Positions 1 to 8,204 of a stretch of DNA of 64,000 nucleotides are shown in pieces; the first letter of the stretch is position 1; each line of letters starts with the position of its first letter. A program made the translations under genes and the position numbers. Below the pieces are notes generated by a model. It saw nothing but the letters and a program-made list of their open reading frames with translations. It ran no database searches and was not told the DNA's origin. The stretch is from Thalassotalea profundi (GTDB lineage: Bacteria > Pseudomonadota > Gammaproteobacteria > Enterobacterales > Alteromonadaceae): NCBI RefSeq assembly GCF_014653195.1, contig NZ_BNAH01000002.1, positions 344,028-408,027 of the forward strand, in the 5' to 3' direction.

Positions 1-580
1 TATAATGAGGGCAATCTAACAAACCATCAGAAAATGAATCCTGCTCAGCCGATAAATTATGACCCAATACACCTGGCACAATACGCGCTACGGCATCAAT
101 TACGTTCATAGCAGGTAATTCCCCACCACTTAACACGTAATCTCCGACAGACCATTCTTCGTCAATATCTGACTCGATAAGTCTTTCATCTATGCCTTCA
201 TAACGTCCTGCTATAAATATCAGTCGGTCATGTTGTGCTAATTCATGTACACCAACTTGGTCCAATTTCCGTCCCTGAGGTGATAAATAAATAACCTTAG
301 CATTTCCACCATTTTCAATTGCCGCTTGTTTAGCTGCAACAATGGCATCACGTAACGGTTGAACCATCATTAACATCCCTGGACCACCACCGTAAGGTCT
401 GTCGTCTACAGTGCGATGTCGATCATGAGTAAAGTCTCTTGGATTCCATTTATGAAATTCAATTAACCCATTACGAATTGCTCGGCCTGTCACCCCATAC
501 TCAGTAATAGCATCAAACATTTCTGGAAATAAACTTATAACGCCTATCCACAGTTTATGGTCAACAATGCTGTTACTCAC
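1..580 (-). CDS. trmD: tRNA (guanine37-N1)-methyltransferase, 3' end outside window
   Basis: TrmD uses S-adenosylmethionine to methylate N1 of G37 in tRNAs reading CNN codons, which prevents +1 frameshifting. About 193 codons are present; the C-terminal part lies beyond the left edge. The visible part shows the SPOUT knot motifs [17 protein letters not shown] and [11 protein letters not shown] in family order. The start is a GTG at 580, only 3 bp after the rimM stop, so translation is probably coupled. It is the third gene of an rpsP-rimM-trmD operon; rplS usually follows but would be outside the window. No internal stops are seen. Confidence 0.96.
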   Translation of the reverse strand, partial: MSNSIVDHKLWIGVISLFPEMFDAITEYGVTGRAIRNGLIEFHKWNPRDFTHDRHRTVDDRPYGGGPGMLMMVQPLRDAIVAAKQAAIENGGNAKVIYLSPQGRKLDQVGVHELAQHDRLIFIAGRYEGIDERLIESDIDEEWSVGDYVLSGGELPAMNVIDAVARIVPGVLGHNLSAEQDSFSDGLLDCPHY

Positions 581-583
581 AAG

Positions 584-1111
584 TTAGAAACCTGGATCCC
601 AGTCAACACAAATTTGTTTATTTTCAATACTTACCGATTGAATCACTTGTTCAAAAAGATACGGTATTAAGCGCTCTTTTTTTCCAAAACCATCATTTCG
701 GTTCGCTTTCACAACCAGTACATCATTAGCGCCTGTTTCTAATAAATCAGAAACAATCCCAAGGTCGTAACCTTCGGTAGTCATAACTTTCATTCCCATT
801 AGATCTCGCCAGTAAAATTCACCATCAGGTAAATCAGGCAAAGCCGTTTCTTTGACTAAAATTTCTGAGCCAACCAATGCTTGCGCTTGGTCACGATCAT
901 CAATTCCACCCACTTTAACGATGAGTCCGTTGCTATGTCTACGCCAATCAGTAATTTCTACTAATTGTGTATTATTTCCTAATTTTAATGACCAAGGAAA
1001 ATAGTCAAGTATGGCTTCTTGTTCATCTGTGAATGAATGAATTTTTAACCACCCTTTGATTCCGTAAACTGCGCCTACTTTACCAAGGGTAATGTCTTTA
1101 ACTTCTTCCAC
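584..1111 (-). CDS. rimM: Ribosome maturation factor RimM
   Basis: RimM binds ribosomal protein S19 and helps mature the 3' head domain of the 30S subunit. At 175 aa it has normal family length. The N-terminal RimM barrel begins with ITLGKVGAVYGIKGWLKIHS, and the C-terminal PRC-type barrel begins around EFYWRDLMG (about residue 99) and runs to the end, including the LIPYLFE strand. It lies between rpsP (27 bp upstream) and trmD (3 bp downstream) on the same strand, the classic operon order. Identity is secure from both sequence and context. Confidence 0.97.
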   Translation of the reverse strand: MEEVKDITLGKVGAVYGIKGWLKIHSFTDEQEAILDYFPWSLKLGNNTQLVEITDWRRHSNGLIVKVGGIDDRDQAQALVGSEILVKETALPDLPDGEFYWRDLMGMKVMTTEGYDLGIVSDLLETGANDVLVVKANRNDGFGKKERLIPYLFEQVIQSVSIENKQICVDWDPGF

Positions 1112-1138
1112 AATGACTCCTAAAACCTACCAGATTAA

Positions 1139-1387
1139 TTAAGCTGCCGCTTGAGCGTCTTTAACTAATTTGGCCACACGATCAGATACAGCTGCACCTT
1201 GACCAACCCAATGGTTGACACGGTCTAAGTCTAAACGTAATTTTTCCGCTTGACCTTGCGCTGTAGGGTTGAAGAAACCAACTTTCTCGATGAAACGACC
1301 ATCGCGAGAGTTACGGCTATCTGCAACAACAACCTGAAAGAATGGACGCTTTTTAGCGCCACCACGAGCTAAACGAATGGTAACCAT
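1139..1387 (-). CDS. rpsP: 30S ribosomal protein S16
   Basis: S16 is a small 30S subunit protein that binds 16S rRNA early in assembly. The 82 aa product starts with the family signature [17 protein letters not shown] and contains the [19 protein letters not shown] block typical of bacterial S16. It is the first gene of the rpsP-rimM-trmD operon. A good promoter lies about 80 bp upstream on the minus strand. Confidence 0.98.
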   Translation of the reverse strand: MVTIRLARGGAKKRPFFQVVVADSRNSRDGRFIEKVGFFNPTAQGQAEKLRLDLDRVNHWVGQGAAVSDRVAKLVKDAQAAA

Positions 1388-1466
1388 ATCGTCCTCTATA
1401 TAATTTAAGTGTTAAACAAAATATCCAGACACTTCCTGTACCCATAGGTAACAGAAAAGCTCGCGT

Positions 1467-1494
1467 ATTCTACGCTTTTTCAAACGAAATGCAA
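1467..1494 (-). promoter_or_regulatory. Sigma-70 type promoter of the rpsP operon
   Basis: On the minus strand TTGCAT is followed after 16 bp by TAGAAT, then by a GC-rich stretch (ACGCGAGC) that resembles a stringent-type discriminator. It points into rpsP and is the only convincing promoter in the ffh-rpsP gap. This is inferred from sequence only. Confidence 0.6.
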
Positions 1495-1597
1495 GTATTA
1501 CTAGGTACGATGAATAAAAAATATGCAAGTGTAAGTTGGTTATTACAAAAGAGAATGATAGATAAGGAATAGTATCTTAAGTAAACTAAAAATTAAT

Positions 1598-1627
1598 GAC
1601 TAAAAGGCAGCATACTACCTTTTAGTC
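1598..1627 (-). terminator. Intrinsic terminator downstream of ffh
   Basis: A 10-bp perfect stem (GACTAAAAGG / CCTTTTAGTC) with a 10-nt loop lies 32 bp after the ffh stop. On the minus strand it is followed by ATTAATTTTTAG, a weak T-rich tail. It separates ffh from the rpsP operon. Confidence 0.6.
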
Positions 1628-1659
1628 TAATTTTTAGATAAGAACAATATTAATCGCGA

Positions 1660-3048
1660 CTATCGCCCAAACATGCCACCTCCAGGGCCGCCCATGCCTC
1701 CTGGAGGCATCATACCTTTCATAGAGCGCATCATTTTCTGCATACCACCTTTCGCAGACATTTTTTTCATCATTTTCTGCATTTGAGTAAATTGTTTCAA
1801 TAATTTATTAACATCTTGTATTTGTGTGCCAGAACCTGCGGCGATTCGACGCTTACGAGAGCCTTTAATGATATCAGGGCGCTGTCTTTCACCTTTAGTC
1901 ATTGAATTAATAATGGCTTCCATTTGAATGGTTACTTTATCACCCATTTGATCTTTAATTTTGTCAGACATATTACCCATCCCTGGTAATTTATCCATCA
2001 TTCCCATCATGCCGCCCATGCTTTTCATTTGCACCAATTGGTCACGAAAGTCCTCTAGATCAAATCCCTTTCCACTTTTAACCTTATTTGCTAATTGTGC
2101 GGCTTTTTTACGATCAACTTTTTGTTCAACTTCTTCGATAAGTGATAGTACGTCGCCCATACCAAGAATACGTGAAGCAATACGATCAGGGTGAAACGGT
2201 TCAAGGGCTTCTATTTTTTCACCTACCCCCATAAACTTAATAGGCTTACCAGTTAAATGACGAATTGACAAAGCAGCACCGCCTCGGGCATCACCGTCTG
2301 TTTTCGTTAAAATAATGCCTGTAAGTGGCAATGCATCATTAAAAGCTTTAGCTGTATTAGCTGCATCTTGACCTGTCATAGCGTCAACAGTAAACAATGT
2401 TTCAACAGGATTAATGGCAGCATGTAACTGCTGAATTTCTCCCATCATATCTGAATCTACATGTAACCTACCTGCCGTATCAACAATTAATACATCAAAA
2501 AATTGTTTCTTAGCATGAGCTATTGCCGAGGTAACTATATCTATAGGTTTTTGATTGATATCACTCGGGAAAAACTCAACGTCTACCTCTTTTGCTAATG
2601 TTTCAAGCTGTTTTATAGCCGCTGGGCGATAAACATCAGCACTAACAACTAATACTTTTTTCTTTTCTCGCTCTTTTAAGTATTTAGATAATTTAGCAAC
2701 TGAGGTTGTTTTACCAGCCCCTTGCAAGCCTGCCATTAACACAACAGCAGGAGGTGTTGCTTTTAAATCTAAAGCTTCATTCACCTCCCCCATCGCTGCT
2801 TCGAGTTCTTTTTGTACAATCTTTACAAACACTTGGCCAGGAGTTAGGCTTTTAGAAACATCCTGCCCTACCGCACTTTCTTTAACTTTCGCAATAAACT
2901 CACGAATAACAGGTAAAGCAACATCAGCTTCAAGCAAAGCCATGCGAACTTCACGTAAAGTTTCTTTAATGTTGTCTTCAGTTAATCGGCCTCTGCCACT
3001 GATATTTTTAAGCGTTTTGGTTAAACGATCGGAAAGATTTTCAAACAT
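1660..3048 (-). CDS. ffh: Signal recognition particle protein Ffh (SRP54)
   Basis: Ffh is the GTPase of the signal recognition particle. With 4.5S RNA it targets inner-membrane proteins to FtsY and SecYEG. The 462 aa protein has the usual three parts: the N helical bundle (1-85), the G domain with P-loop GLQGAGKTT near residue 110, DTAGR near 190 and TKTDGDARGGA near 250, and a methionine-rich M domain from about residue 330. The tail is rich in Met and Gly (MKGMMPPGGMGGPGGG), which is usual for the family. In many gammaproteobacteria ffh is divergent from ypjD; here a permease gene lies between them. Confidence 0.98.
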   Translation of the reverse strand: MFENLSDRLTKTLKNISGRGRLTEDNIKETLREVRMALLEADVALPVIREFIAKVKESAVGQDVSKSLTPGQVFVKIVQKELEAAMGEVNEALDLKATPPAVVLMAGLQGAGKTTSVAKLSKYLKEREKKKVLVVSADVYRPAAIKQLETLAKEVDVEFFPSDINQKPIDIVTSAIAHAKKQFFDVLIVDTAGRLHVDSDMMGEIQQLHAAINPVETLFTVDAMTGQDAANTAKAFNDALPLTGIILTKTDGDARGGAALSIRHLTGKPIKFMGVGEKIEALEPFHPDRIASRILGMGDVLSLIEEVEQKVDRKKAAQLANKVKSGKGFDLEDFRDQLVQMKSMGGMMGMMDKLPGMGNMSDKIKDQMGDKVTIQMEAIINSMTKGERQRPDIIKGSRKRRIAAGSGTQIQDVNKLLKQFTQMQKMMKKMSAKGGMQKMMRSMKGMMPPGGMGGPGGGMFGR

Positions 3049-3263
3049 GAATAGCTCTACGGTTGATTACAAGATAAAACAGTACTCCATTATACTCGCA
3101 CGATTAATAAGCGAAAGGGGAAATTTGAATAATGCGACTTACAACAGTAATAAATAATCTAATGATGGAGTAAGTTAATGTGATATTGGTAAAAACAAGA
3201 TTATCGAATAATGCATAGGTTATGGTAAACTTGTCACATTCTTAAAAAAGTGTTCTATCTATT

Positions 3264-4328
3264 GTGCCGCAGTTAACTTTATTTTTTGAAAACTTTCTAT
3301 TTATCGCTAATGATGCCAGCCCTTGGTTGTTACTTGGATTAGTTATTGCTGGATTAATGAAATCATGGGTGCCCAGTGCAATATTAAGCAAGCATTTGGG
3401 CTCAGGAAAAATGGCAATAGTAAAAGCTGCACTTATTGGTGCGCCTTTACCTTTGTGCTCTTGTGGTGTAATTCCAGTTGCAACAGAATTAAGGAGAAGT
3501 GGTGCCTCAGCCCCAGCAACTTCTTCATTTTTAGTTGCCACGCCTGAAACTGGAGTGGATTCGGTTACCGTTTCATACGCATTACTAGGACCTATATTTG
3601 CAATATATCGCCCAATTAGTGCCATATTTTCGGCTATTATTACGGGTTTATTAGTATCAACAGTTAAAGAGCCTCTTTCTGCTAAGCAACATAATAAAGT
3701 TTCATCTTGCTGCACAAAAGAAACAAAGGTTCAAGCGGTGACAAGTAGTTGCTGTGAGGCCACGAAAGTGAGTGAACCGAGTGTATTCCAAAAAACCTTA
3801 CATGGACTTCGTTATGCAGCAACTCAATTAATAGATGATTTAAAAATTTGGCTATTTATTGGTTTGCTATTTGCTACTATTGTAAAAACCTTTATACCTG
3901 AAACATTTTTATTGCAATATGGTAGTGGTGTAACCACCATGCTACTTATGGTAGCTATTTCAATTCCTATGTACATTTGCGCAACAGCTTCAACACCAGT
4001 AGCCGCAGGTTTTATAATGGCAGGAATATCTCCAGGCACAGCATTAGTTTTTATGATGGCCGGGCCTGCTACCAATATTTCAACATTAGGTGTTATAAGA
4101 AATGAAATGGGTAATGCCGTATTAATTAGGTACTTATTAGGGATTAGTTTGTGTGCCTTAGGCTTTGGATTATTTTTTGATTGGTTATTGCAATTTTTTC
4201 ATATTAATATCAATGAACAAATGTCTCATAACCATGAATTATTACCCTACTGGATTGGAATTTTTTGTAGTATTTTATTTGTTTTATTATCAATTAAGCC
4301 TTTGCGCAAATTAATTATTAAAACCTAG
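3264..4328 (+). CDS. Permease, SO_0444 type metal (Cu/Zn) efflux family
   Basis: This 354 aa polytopic membrane protein belongs to the DUF318-type permease family, of which the SO_0444 subgroup is annotated as a copper/zinc efflux transporter. It shows about eight hydrophobic segments, the motif PLPLCSCGVIPVATELRRSG near residue 60, and a second matching half (IPMYICATASTPVAAG) near residue 235. The linker between the halves carries two Cys-Cys pairs (SSCC at about 148 and SSCC at about 161), which could bind metal. The start is a GTG; no ATG fits without losing the first helix. It is followed 66 bp later by ypjD. Substrate specificity is inferred from family, not shown. Confidence 0.8.
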   Translation: MPQLTLFFENFLFIANDASPWLLLGLVIAGLMKSWVPSAILSKHLGSGKMAIVKAALIGAPLPLCSCGVIPVATELRRSGASAPATSSFLVATPETGVDSVTVSYALLGPIFAIYRPISAIFSAIITGLLVSTVKEPLSAKQHNKVSSCCTKETKVQAVTSSCCEATKVSEPSVFQKTLHGLRYAATQLIDDLKIWLFIGLLFATIVKTFIPETFLLQYGSGVTTMLLMVAISIPMYICATASTPVAAGFIMAGISPGTALVFMMAGPATNISTLGVIRNEMGNAVLIRYLLGISLCALGFGLFFDWLLQFFHININEQMSHNHELLPYWIGIFCSILFVLLSIKPLRKLIIKT

Positions 4329-4394
4329 CCTATGTGTTTTATTCTGATAAAATTAAACATTTATTAATTATTCATTTTATATACGGAGAATTGA

Positions 4395-5195
4395 GTGGAT
4401 CTTTTCAGTATTAGTGCCATAGTTGCAGCTTTTTGCTACTTTATTTGTGTAATTGCTGTTGTCACTCGGTTGTTTACTCCTAAAGGGCCTAATTTACTAC
4501 TCATATTGTCGTTCGCTGGTTTATCTATTTTGGCGCACATGGTCTCTAGTAACCAGTTAATTTTCGCCCAAAACCAAATTAATTTTGCCCTACCCAATGT
4601 TATATCACTAGTAAGTTTAGCGATTTGCCTTACTGTTAGTATTCTTGCATTACGATATAAGATTAATTTACTACTCCCTGTCACCTATTTTTTTGCCGGG
4701 TTATGGCAAGTAGCAATGCTTTTTATTCCGCATCACAGTCAAATACCCTTAGCAACTGATCAGCCAATACTATTCATTCATATCACCTTAGCACTAATTG
4801 CATATTGTGTGTTAGTCATAGCCACACTTTATGCTTTTCAAGTCGCTTATATAAATATGAAGTTAAAAAGTAAAAATCTTCAAGCTGTAAGCCACTTACC
4901 TCCTTTAATGCAGGTAGAAGGCCAACTATTTATTATACTTGCTATTGGCACTATTTGCCTATTTATGAGTCAAATTTTAGGTATCGTATTTATCGAACAT
5001 TTTATTCGTAAGGATAATGCTCATAAAACGGTATTATCACTACTCGCATTATCTTTTTACCTATGGATTTTATGGGGGCATTACAAAAAAGGTTGGCGAG
5101 GACATCGTGTGTTAATTTTAACAATAGTCGCCACTTCATTGCTTACATTAGCATATTTTGGCAGTCGTTTTATCAAAGAGTTTCTCTTATACTAG
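4395..5195 (+). CDS. ypjD: Inner membrane protein YpjD, cytochrome c assembly (CcsA-like) family
   Basis: The 266 aa protein has about eight transmembrane segments and belongs to the cytochrome c assembly superfamily (CcsA/CcmC-like, COG4137). Its exact role is unsettled; in E. coli ypjD is next to ffh and corB (yfjD). The GTG start at 4395 follows a good ribosome binding site (ACGGAGA). The heme-handling WGxxWxWD motif of true CcmC/CcsA proteins is not clearly present, so a heme-export role should not be assumed. It is followed 65 bp later by the CorC/HlyC-type gene, the usual order. Confidence 0.85.
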   Translation: MDLFSISAIVAAFCYFICVIAVVTRLFTPKGPNLLLILSFAGLSILAHMVSSNQLIFAQNQINFALPNVISLVSLAICLTVSILALRYKINLLLPVTYFFAGLWQVAMLFIPHHSQIPLATDQPILFIHITLALIAYCVLVIATLYAFQVAYINMKLKSKNLQAVSHLPPLMQVEGQLFIILAIGTICLFMSQILGIVFIEHFIRKDNAHKTVLSLLALSFYLWILWGHYKKGWRGHRVLILTIVATSLLTLAYFGSRFIKEFLLY

Positions 5196-5260
5196 CTTTT
5201 AGGGTATAAAGAGACTCTCAAGTGTAAAAACAAATTGACTAGGTAAAGTAGGAACCCTTT

Positions 5261-6535
5261 TTGGATAGCATTTCAACTAATATGTTGTTTGTCATTTTAG
5301 GCATACTCATATTCATTTCAGCCTATTTCTCGAGCTCAGAGACAGGCATGATGTCACTTAATCGTTATAAGTTAAGGCATTTAGAAAAAGAAAAACACAA
5401 AGGCGCACGGCGTGTAAGTAAGCTTTTAAGACAGCCTGATAAATTAATTGGATTAATTTTAATAGGGAATAATCTAGTTAATATATTTGCTTCTATCATT
5501 GCGGGTATTATTGCAGAACGTTTGTATGGTGATGCGGGGATATTTTATGCAGGATTATTACTTACCTTTGTCATACTTGTTTTTGCAGAAGTAACACCTA
5601 AAACATTAGCTGCACTATACCCAGAAAAAATAGCCTACCCAAGCTCAATCATATTAACAATATTATTAAAGTTACTGTACCCTTTAGTGGTTGGTGTGAA
5701 TTGGATAACAAATGGTATTTTAATGCTTTTAGGTATTAGCCATGAACAGCGTGAACAGCATAGCTTAAGCTCAGAGGAGCTGCGTACGGTAGTTAACGAA
5801 TCTGGTGTTATGTTGCCGGAACGTGATCAAAATATGCTTGTTGGCATCCTTGATCTAGAAAATGTTACTGTTGAAGATATTATGGTTCCTCGCAACGAAT
5901 TAGTTGGTATCGATATCAACGAGAACTGGAAAAAAATCCAAAAGCAGCTGACCCAAGCAACACATACTCGTGTACTTCTATATAGAGATTCTATTGATGA
6001 TGTTGTCGGTTATGTGCATATGCGAGATGCCTTAAAACTTTTATCAAAAAACCAATTTACAAAGGCCACCTTATTAAGAGCGGTAAGAGAGCTATATTTT
6101 ATTCCTGAAGGAACGCCACTCAATGTACAACTGCTAAAATTTCAACACGCTAAAGAGCGTTTAGGGCTTGTTGTTGATGAATATGGTGATATACAAGGCC
6201 TTGTGACTCTTGAAGATATTTTAGAAGAAATTGTAGGTGACTTTACCACAACAATGACTCCTGCCCCTTCAGATGAAGTAACTAAGCAACCAGATAATAG
6301 CTATCTCGTTGATGGCAGTGCAACAGTAAGAGATATTAATAAGGAAATGAATTGGCATTTTCCTACCGATGGACCTAAAACATTAAACGGCTTAATACTT
6401 GAATATTTAGAAGATATTCCTGAAGCAAATTTAAGCGTAAGAGTTGCGGGTTACCCCGTTGAAATAATTGATGTAACCGATAATATGATAAAAACCGTTA
6501 GAGTGATTCCTGAATACTATAATAAAAACCACTAA
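5261..6535 (+). CDS. CNNM/CorC-HlyC family membrane protein with CBS domains
   Basis: The 424 aa protein has the family layout: an N-terminal DUF21 (CNNM) membrane domain with four hydrophobic segments (1-190, including FSSSETGMMSLNRYRLRHLE-like residues), a CBS pair (about 200-330) with EDIMVPRNELVGI and the VVDEYGDIQGLVTLEDILEEIVG motif, and a C-terminal CorC/HlyC transporter-associated domain. It is orthologous in context to E. coli corB (yfjD), linked to Mg2+/Co2+ homeostasis. The start used is TTG at 5261 with an upstream AGTAGGAA; an ATG 21 bp further in would lose only seven residues. An intrinsic terminator follows. Confidence 0.9.
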   Translation: MDSISTNMLFVILGILIFISAYFSSSETGMMSLNRYKLRHLEKEKHKGARRVSKLLRQPDKLIGLILIGNNLVNIFASIIAGIIAERLYGDAGIFYAGLLLTFVILVFAEVTPKTLAALYPEKIAYPSSIILTILLKLLYPLVVGVNWITNGILMLLGISHEQREQHSLSSEELRTVVNESGVMLPERDQNMLVGILDLENVTVEDIMVPRNELVGIDINENWKKIQKQLTQATHTRVLLYRDSIDDVVGYVHMRDALKLLSKNQFTKATLLRAVRELYFIPEGTPLNVQLLKFQHAKERLGLVVDEYGDIQGLVTLEDILEEIVGDFTTTMTPAPSDEVTKQPDNSYLVDGSATVRDINKEMNWHFPTDGPKTLNGLILEYLEDIPEANLSVRVAGYPVEIIDVTDNMIKTVRVIPEYYNKNH

Positions 6536-6555
6536 ACATCTCTCCAGGTTATACT

Positions 6556-6589
6556 CAAAAAAAGCTAAATGATGTCATTTAGCTTTTTC
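6556..6589 (+). terminator. Intrinsic terminator after the ypjD-corB-type operon
   Basis: AGCTAAATGA and its complement TCATTTAGCT form a tight hairpin 27 bp after the stop, followed by TTTTTCT on the plus strand and preceded by an A-run. This is a strong rho-independent terminator. Confidence 0.85.
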
Positions 6590-6634
6590 TATCTTTAATT
6601 TTATTGCTAGCATTTCTGCTAATATTTTTTGTTT

Positions 6635-6725
6635 TGTGGATAATTGATAACCCAAACAATATTATCAACAAAGTTATTCACAACCTATGATCGATAATTT
6701 AATTTTCCACAATTTCTGTGGATAA
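6635..6725. promoter_or_regulatory. Cluster of DnaA-box-like sequences
   Basis: Three perfect matches to the 9-mer TTATNCACA lie within 91 bp: 6635-6643 (minus), 6674-6682 (plus, TTATTCACA) and 6717-6725 (minus). Two one-mismatch sites sit between them: TTATCAACA at 6662-6670 and TTTTCCACA at 6703-6711. The surrounding 520-bp spacer (6536-7059) is strongly AT-rich. Only one GATC site is in the cluster, and no dnaA, mioC or mnmG gene is near, so it is not a typical gammaproteobacterial oriC. It may titrate DnaA or regulate a neighbour. The rest of the spacer shows no gene. Confidence 0.6.
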
Positions 6726-7059
6726 CAAAGTCAAGACCAATGAAACAAAGCCTTCTAATTTTGCAAACTTTTTTTACCAAAAAATGACGATTTTTTTACT
6801 GTTTTTAGAAAGTATATACACCATGTGCCTTAGCGATAAATTAGAGGTAAATTTATGTTTTTGGCAAGAAATATGCAGATAATGATTTGTAGGAAACTAA
6901 AAAAAACTGGTAATAAATTCCTTTTCACATTTAAGTTTTTTTGGCATATTTATTGATTGGTAATGTTTGCACTATAGCTAAATTATCACGTAAGATAAAT
7001 TCTCGCTTTAGCGCTATTATTTGACAGAAAACAAGGGAAAAAATTATTCATAAAATAAG

Positions 7060-7680
7060 TTATCCAAAAAATAAACGCCACAACCAGCTTTTATTTAAAT
7101 CAGCTTCACAGTGTTTTAACTGACTACTATATTTTCGGGCACGGTTATCTACTTTACGTGCAACTTTAACTAACCAGCCTTTCTTTTTATAAGATTTACG
7201 CTTAAAACCACCCCAACCCTCATGGTAATTTAAGTATTGATTATAGCCATCCCATTTAGAAATTTTATTAATCTTTTGAGTTTTGAAAATAAACCATGCC
7301 ATAAAATCAATAGCATCATCAAAGTCATCTCTATCGGCGCCAGAGTTACCTGTTTCTTTTATGTAGTCACTCCAAGTCATAGTCTTAGCTTGTGAATAGC
7401 CATATGCAGTACTTACTCTGCCCCAAGGAATAAAACCAAGTAAATAATCTCGTGGGGGTAGAGCATTAGCCTTAAATGAGCTTTCTTGATACATCATACT
7501 CATAGGCACATGAATAGGTACACCCCAACGTTCACGTGCGTCTTTGGCAGCAAAATACCAATCACGATGTTCAAAAAATATTTCACATAGGTTTTCAGTG
7601 TTTTTGGGAGGAGATGTAGCGCAGCCAGATAAACTAGCCGTAATAATACTTGCTAAAAGCACCACTCTTATATTTAGCAT
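7060..7680 (-). CDS. Lytic transglycosylase-like (SLT domain) lipoprotein
   Basis: The 206 aa product starts with a lipoprotein signal ending LSGC at Cys20. The mature part carries a Slt/MltC-like fold: the catalytic glutamate is probably E66 in MMYQESSFKANA, followed by STAYGYSQAKTMTW (the usual GxxQ-type block) and a WNGY-like block, DGYNQYLNYHEGWGG. This implies an outer-membrane-anchored enzyme cleaving the MurNAc-GlcNAc bond of peptidoglycan. The motifs are family features; activity is inferred. No operon partner is seen: DnaA-like boxes lie downstream and the sRNA array lies upstream on the opposite strand. Confidence 0.8.
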   Translation of the reverse strand: MLNIRVVLLASIITASLSGCATSPPKNTENLCEIFFEHRDWYFAAKDARERWGVPIHVPMSMMYQESSFKANALPPRDYLLGFIPWGRVSTAYGYSQAKTMTWSDYIKETGNSGADRDDFDDAIDFMAWFIFKTQKINKISKWDGYNQYLNYHEGWGGFKRKSYKKKGWLVKVARKVDNRARKYSSQLKHCEADLNKSWLWRLFFG

Positions 7681-7787
7681 ATTTTATATTGCCTAAGTAA
7701 TAACAACGCTATAGGTGAAAGTTTCATGATGCCAGAAATTAATGAATAGTGCAGTATCAGAAGAATAAATTTATTTTTAAATAATTT

Positions 7788-7815
7788 TGAACTTATTTGA
7801 TGTAACTCCGTCTTA
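7788..7815 (+). promoter_or_regulatory. Sigma-E-like promoter of array unit 1
   Basis: TGAACTT at 7788-7794 is followed after exactly 16 bp by TCTTA at 7811-7815, matching the RpoE pattern GGAACTT-N16-TCnnA with one change in the first G. The same spacing recurs in three further units downstream. Confidence 0.6.
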
Positions 7816-7820
7816 ACTTA

Positions 7821-7886
7821 CAAGACATGATGTTATGTTTTCCCTTGAACTAATTTTTAAGCACGTTGTATACGTGCTTTTTTTTT
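7821..7886 (+). ncRNA. Candidate sigma-E-dependent sRNA, unit 1 of 4
   Basis: The predicted transcript of about 66 nt starts 5-7 nt after the TCTTA element. It contains a pyrimidine-rich single-stranded stretch (TTTTCCCTTGAAC) and ends in an intrinsic terminator with stem AAGCACGT/ACGTGCTT and nine Ts. Size, U-rich 3' end and promoter class fit Hfq-dependent envelope-stress sRNAs such as MicA or RybB. It is the most divergent of the upstream units but shares the CCCTT core. The start site is estimated; function is inferred. Confidence 0.6.
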
Positions 7887-7925
7887 GGGATTTTTCTTTA
7901 GGCTGAAAATTAATTAATAATTAAC

Positions 7926-7953
7926 GGAACTTTTTGTTAATCCTATACTCTTA
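7926..7953 (+). promoter_or_regulatory. Sigma-E-like promoter of array unit 2
   Basis: GGAACTT at 7926-7932, a 16-bp spacer, then TCTTA at 7949-7953. The -35 element is a perfect match to the enterobacterial RpoE consensus. Confidence 0.7.
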
Positions 7954-7958
7954 CTTTA

Positions 7959-8023
7959 CGAGAGCTTTATTTCCCTTAGTGTTTCATGTTTTTATAGCGC
8001 ATTTTGATAATGCGCTTTTTTTT
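7959..8023 (+). ncRNA. Candidate sigma-E-dependent sRNA, unit 2 of 4
   Basis: The predicted RNA of about 65 nt has a 5' GAGAGC, then the stretch ATTTCCCTTAGTGTTTCATG, and a terminator with stem GCGCATT/AATGCGC, loop TTGAT and eight Ts. The ATTTCCCTTAG segment is identical in unit 3 and complementary to AAGGGA-type ribosome binding sites, as expected for a seed. There is no open reading frame of note inside. The 5' end is estimated from the promoter. Confidence 0.7.
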
Positions 8024-8048
8024 GTCTGTAAAAATTTTTATAAAAAAT

Positions 8049-8076
8049 GGAACTTTAAAGAAAATCGACACTCTTA
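8049..8076 (+). promoter_or_regulatory. Sigma-E-like promoter of array unit 3
   Basis: GGAACTT at 8049-8055, a 16-bp spacer, then TCTTA at 8072-8076. It sits 26 bp after the T-tract of the unit 2 terminator. Confidence 0.7.
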
Positions 8077-8081
8077 CTTTA

Positions 8082-8146
8082 TGAGAGCTGATTTCCCTTA
8101 GTGTTTCATGTTTTTATAGCGCATTTTGATAATGCGCTTTTTTTTT
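8082..8146 (+). ncRNA. Candidate sigma-E-dependent sRNA, unit 3 of 4
   Basis: This is nearly identical to unit 2: the same ATTTCCCTTAGTGTTTCATG stretch and the same GCGCATT/AATGCGC terminator, here followed by nine Ts. Differences are confined mainly to the 5' end (GAGAGCTGATTT rather than GAGAGCTTTATTT). The two copies would be expected to share targets, like OmrA/OmrB or the Qrr RNAs. The 5' end is estimated. Confidence 0.7.
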
Positions 8147-8171
8147 GTCTGTAAAAACTTTTATAAAAAAT

Positions 8172-8199
8172 GGAACTTTAAGGAAAACCAATACTCTTA
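8172..8199 (+). promoter_or_regulatory. Sigma-E-like promoter of array unit 4
   Basis: GGAACTT at 8172-8178, a 16-bp spacer, then TCTTA at 8195-8199. Conservation of both boxes and the spacer while the transcript body changes argues that the promoter is under selection. Confidence 0.7.
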
Positions 8200-8204
8200 T
8201 GTTG

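Noticed and set aside
1961..2194. Open frame antisense to ffh
   Set aside because: It is a by-product of the methionine-rich M domain codons on the other strand.
6620..7059. Chromosomal replication origin
   Set aside because: DnaA boxes are dense, but only one GATC lies in the cluster and neither dnaA, mioC nor mnmG is nearby, so the origin label is not supported.
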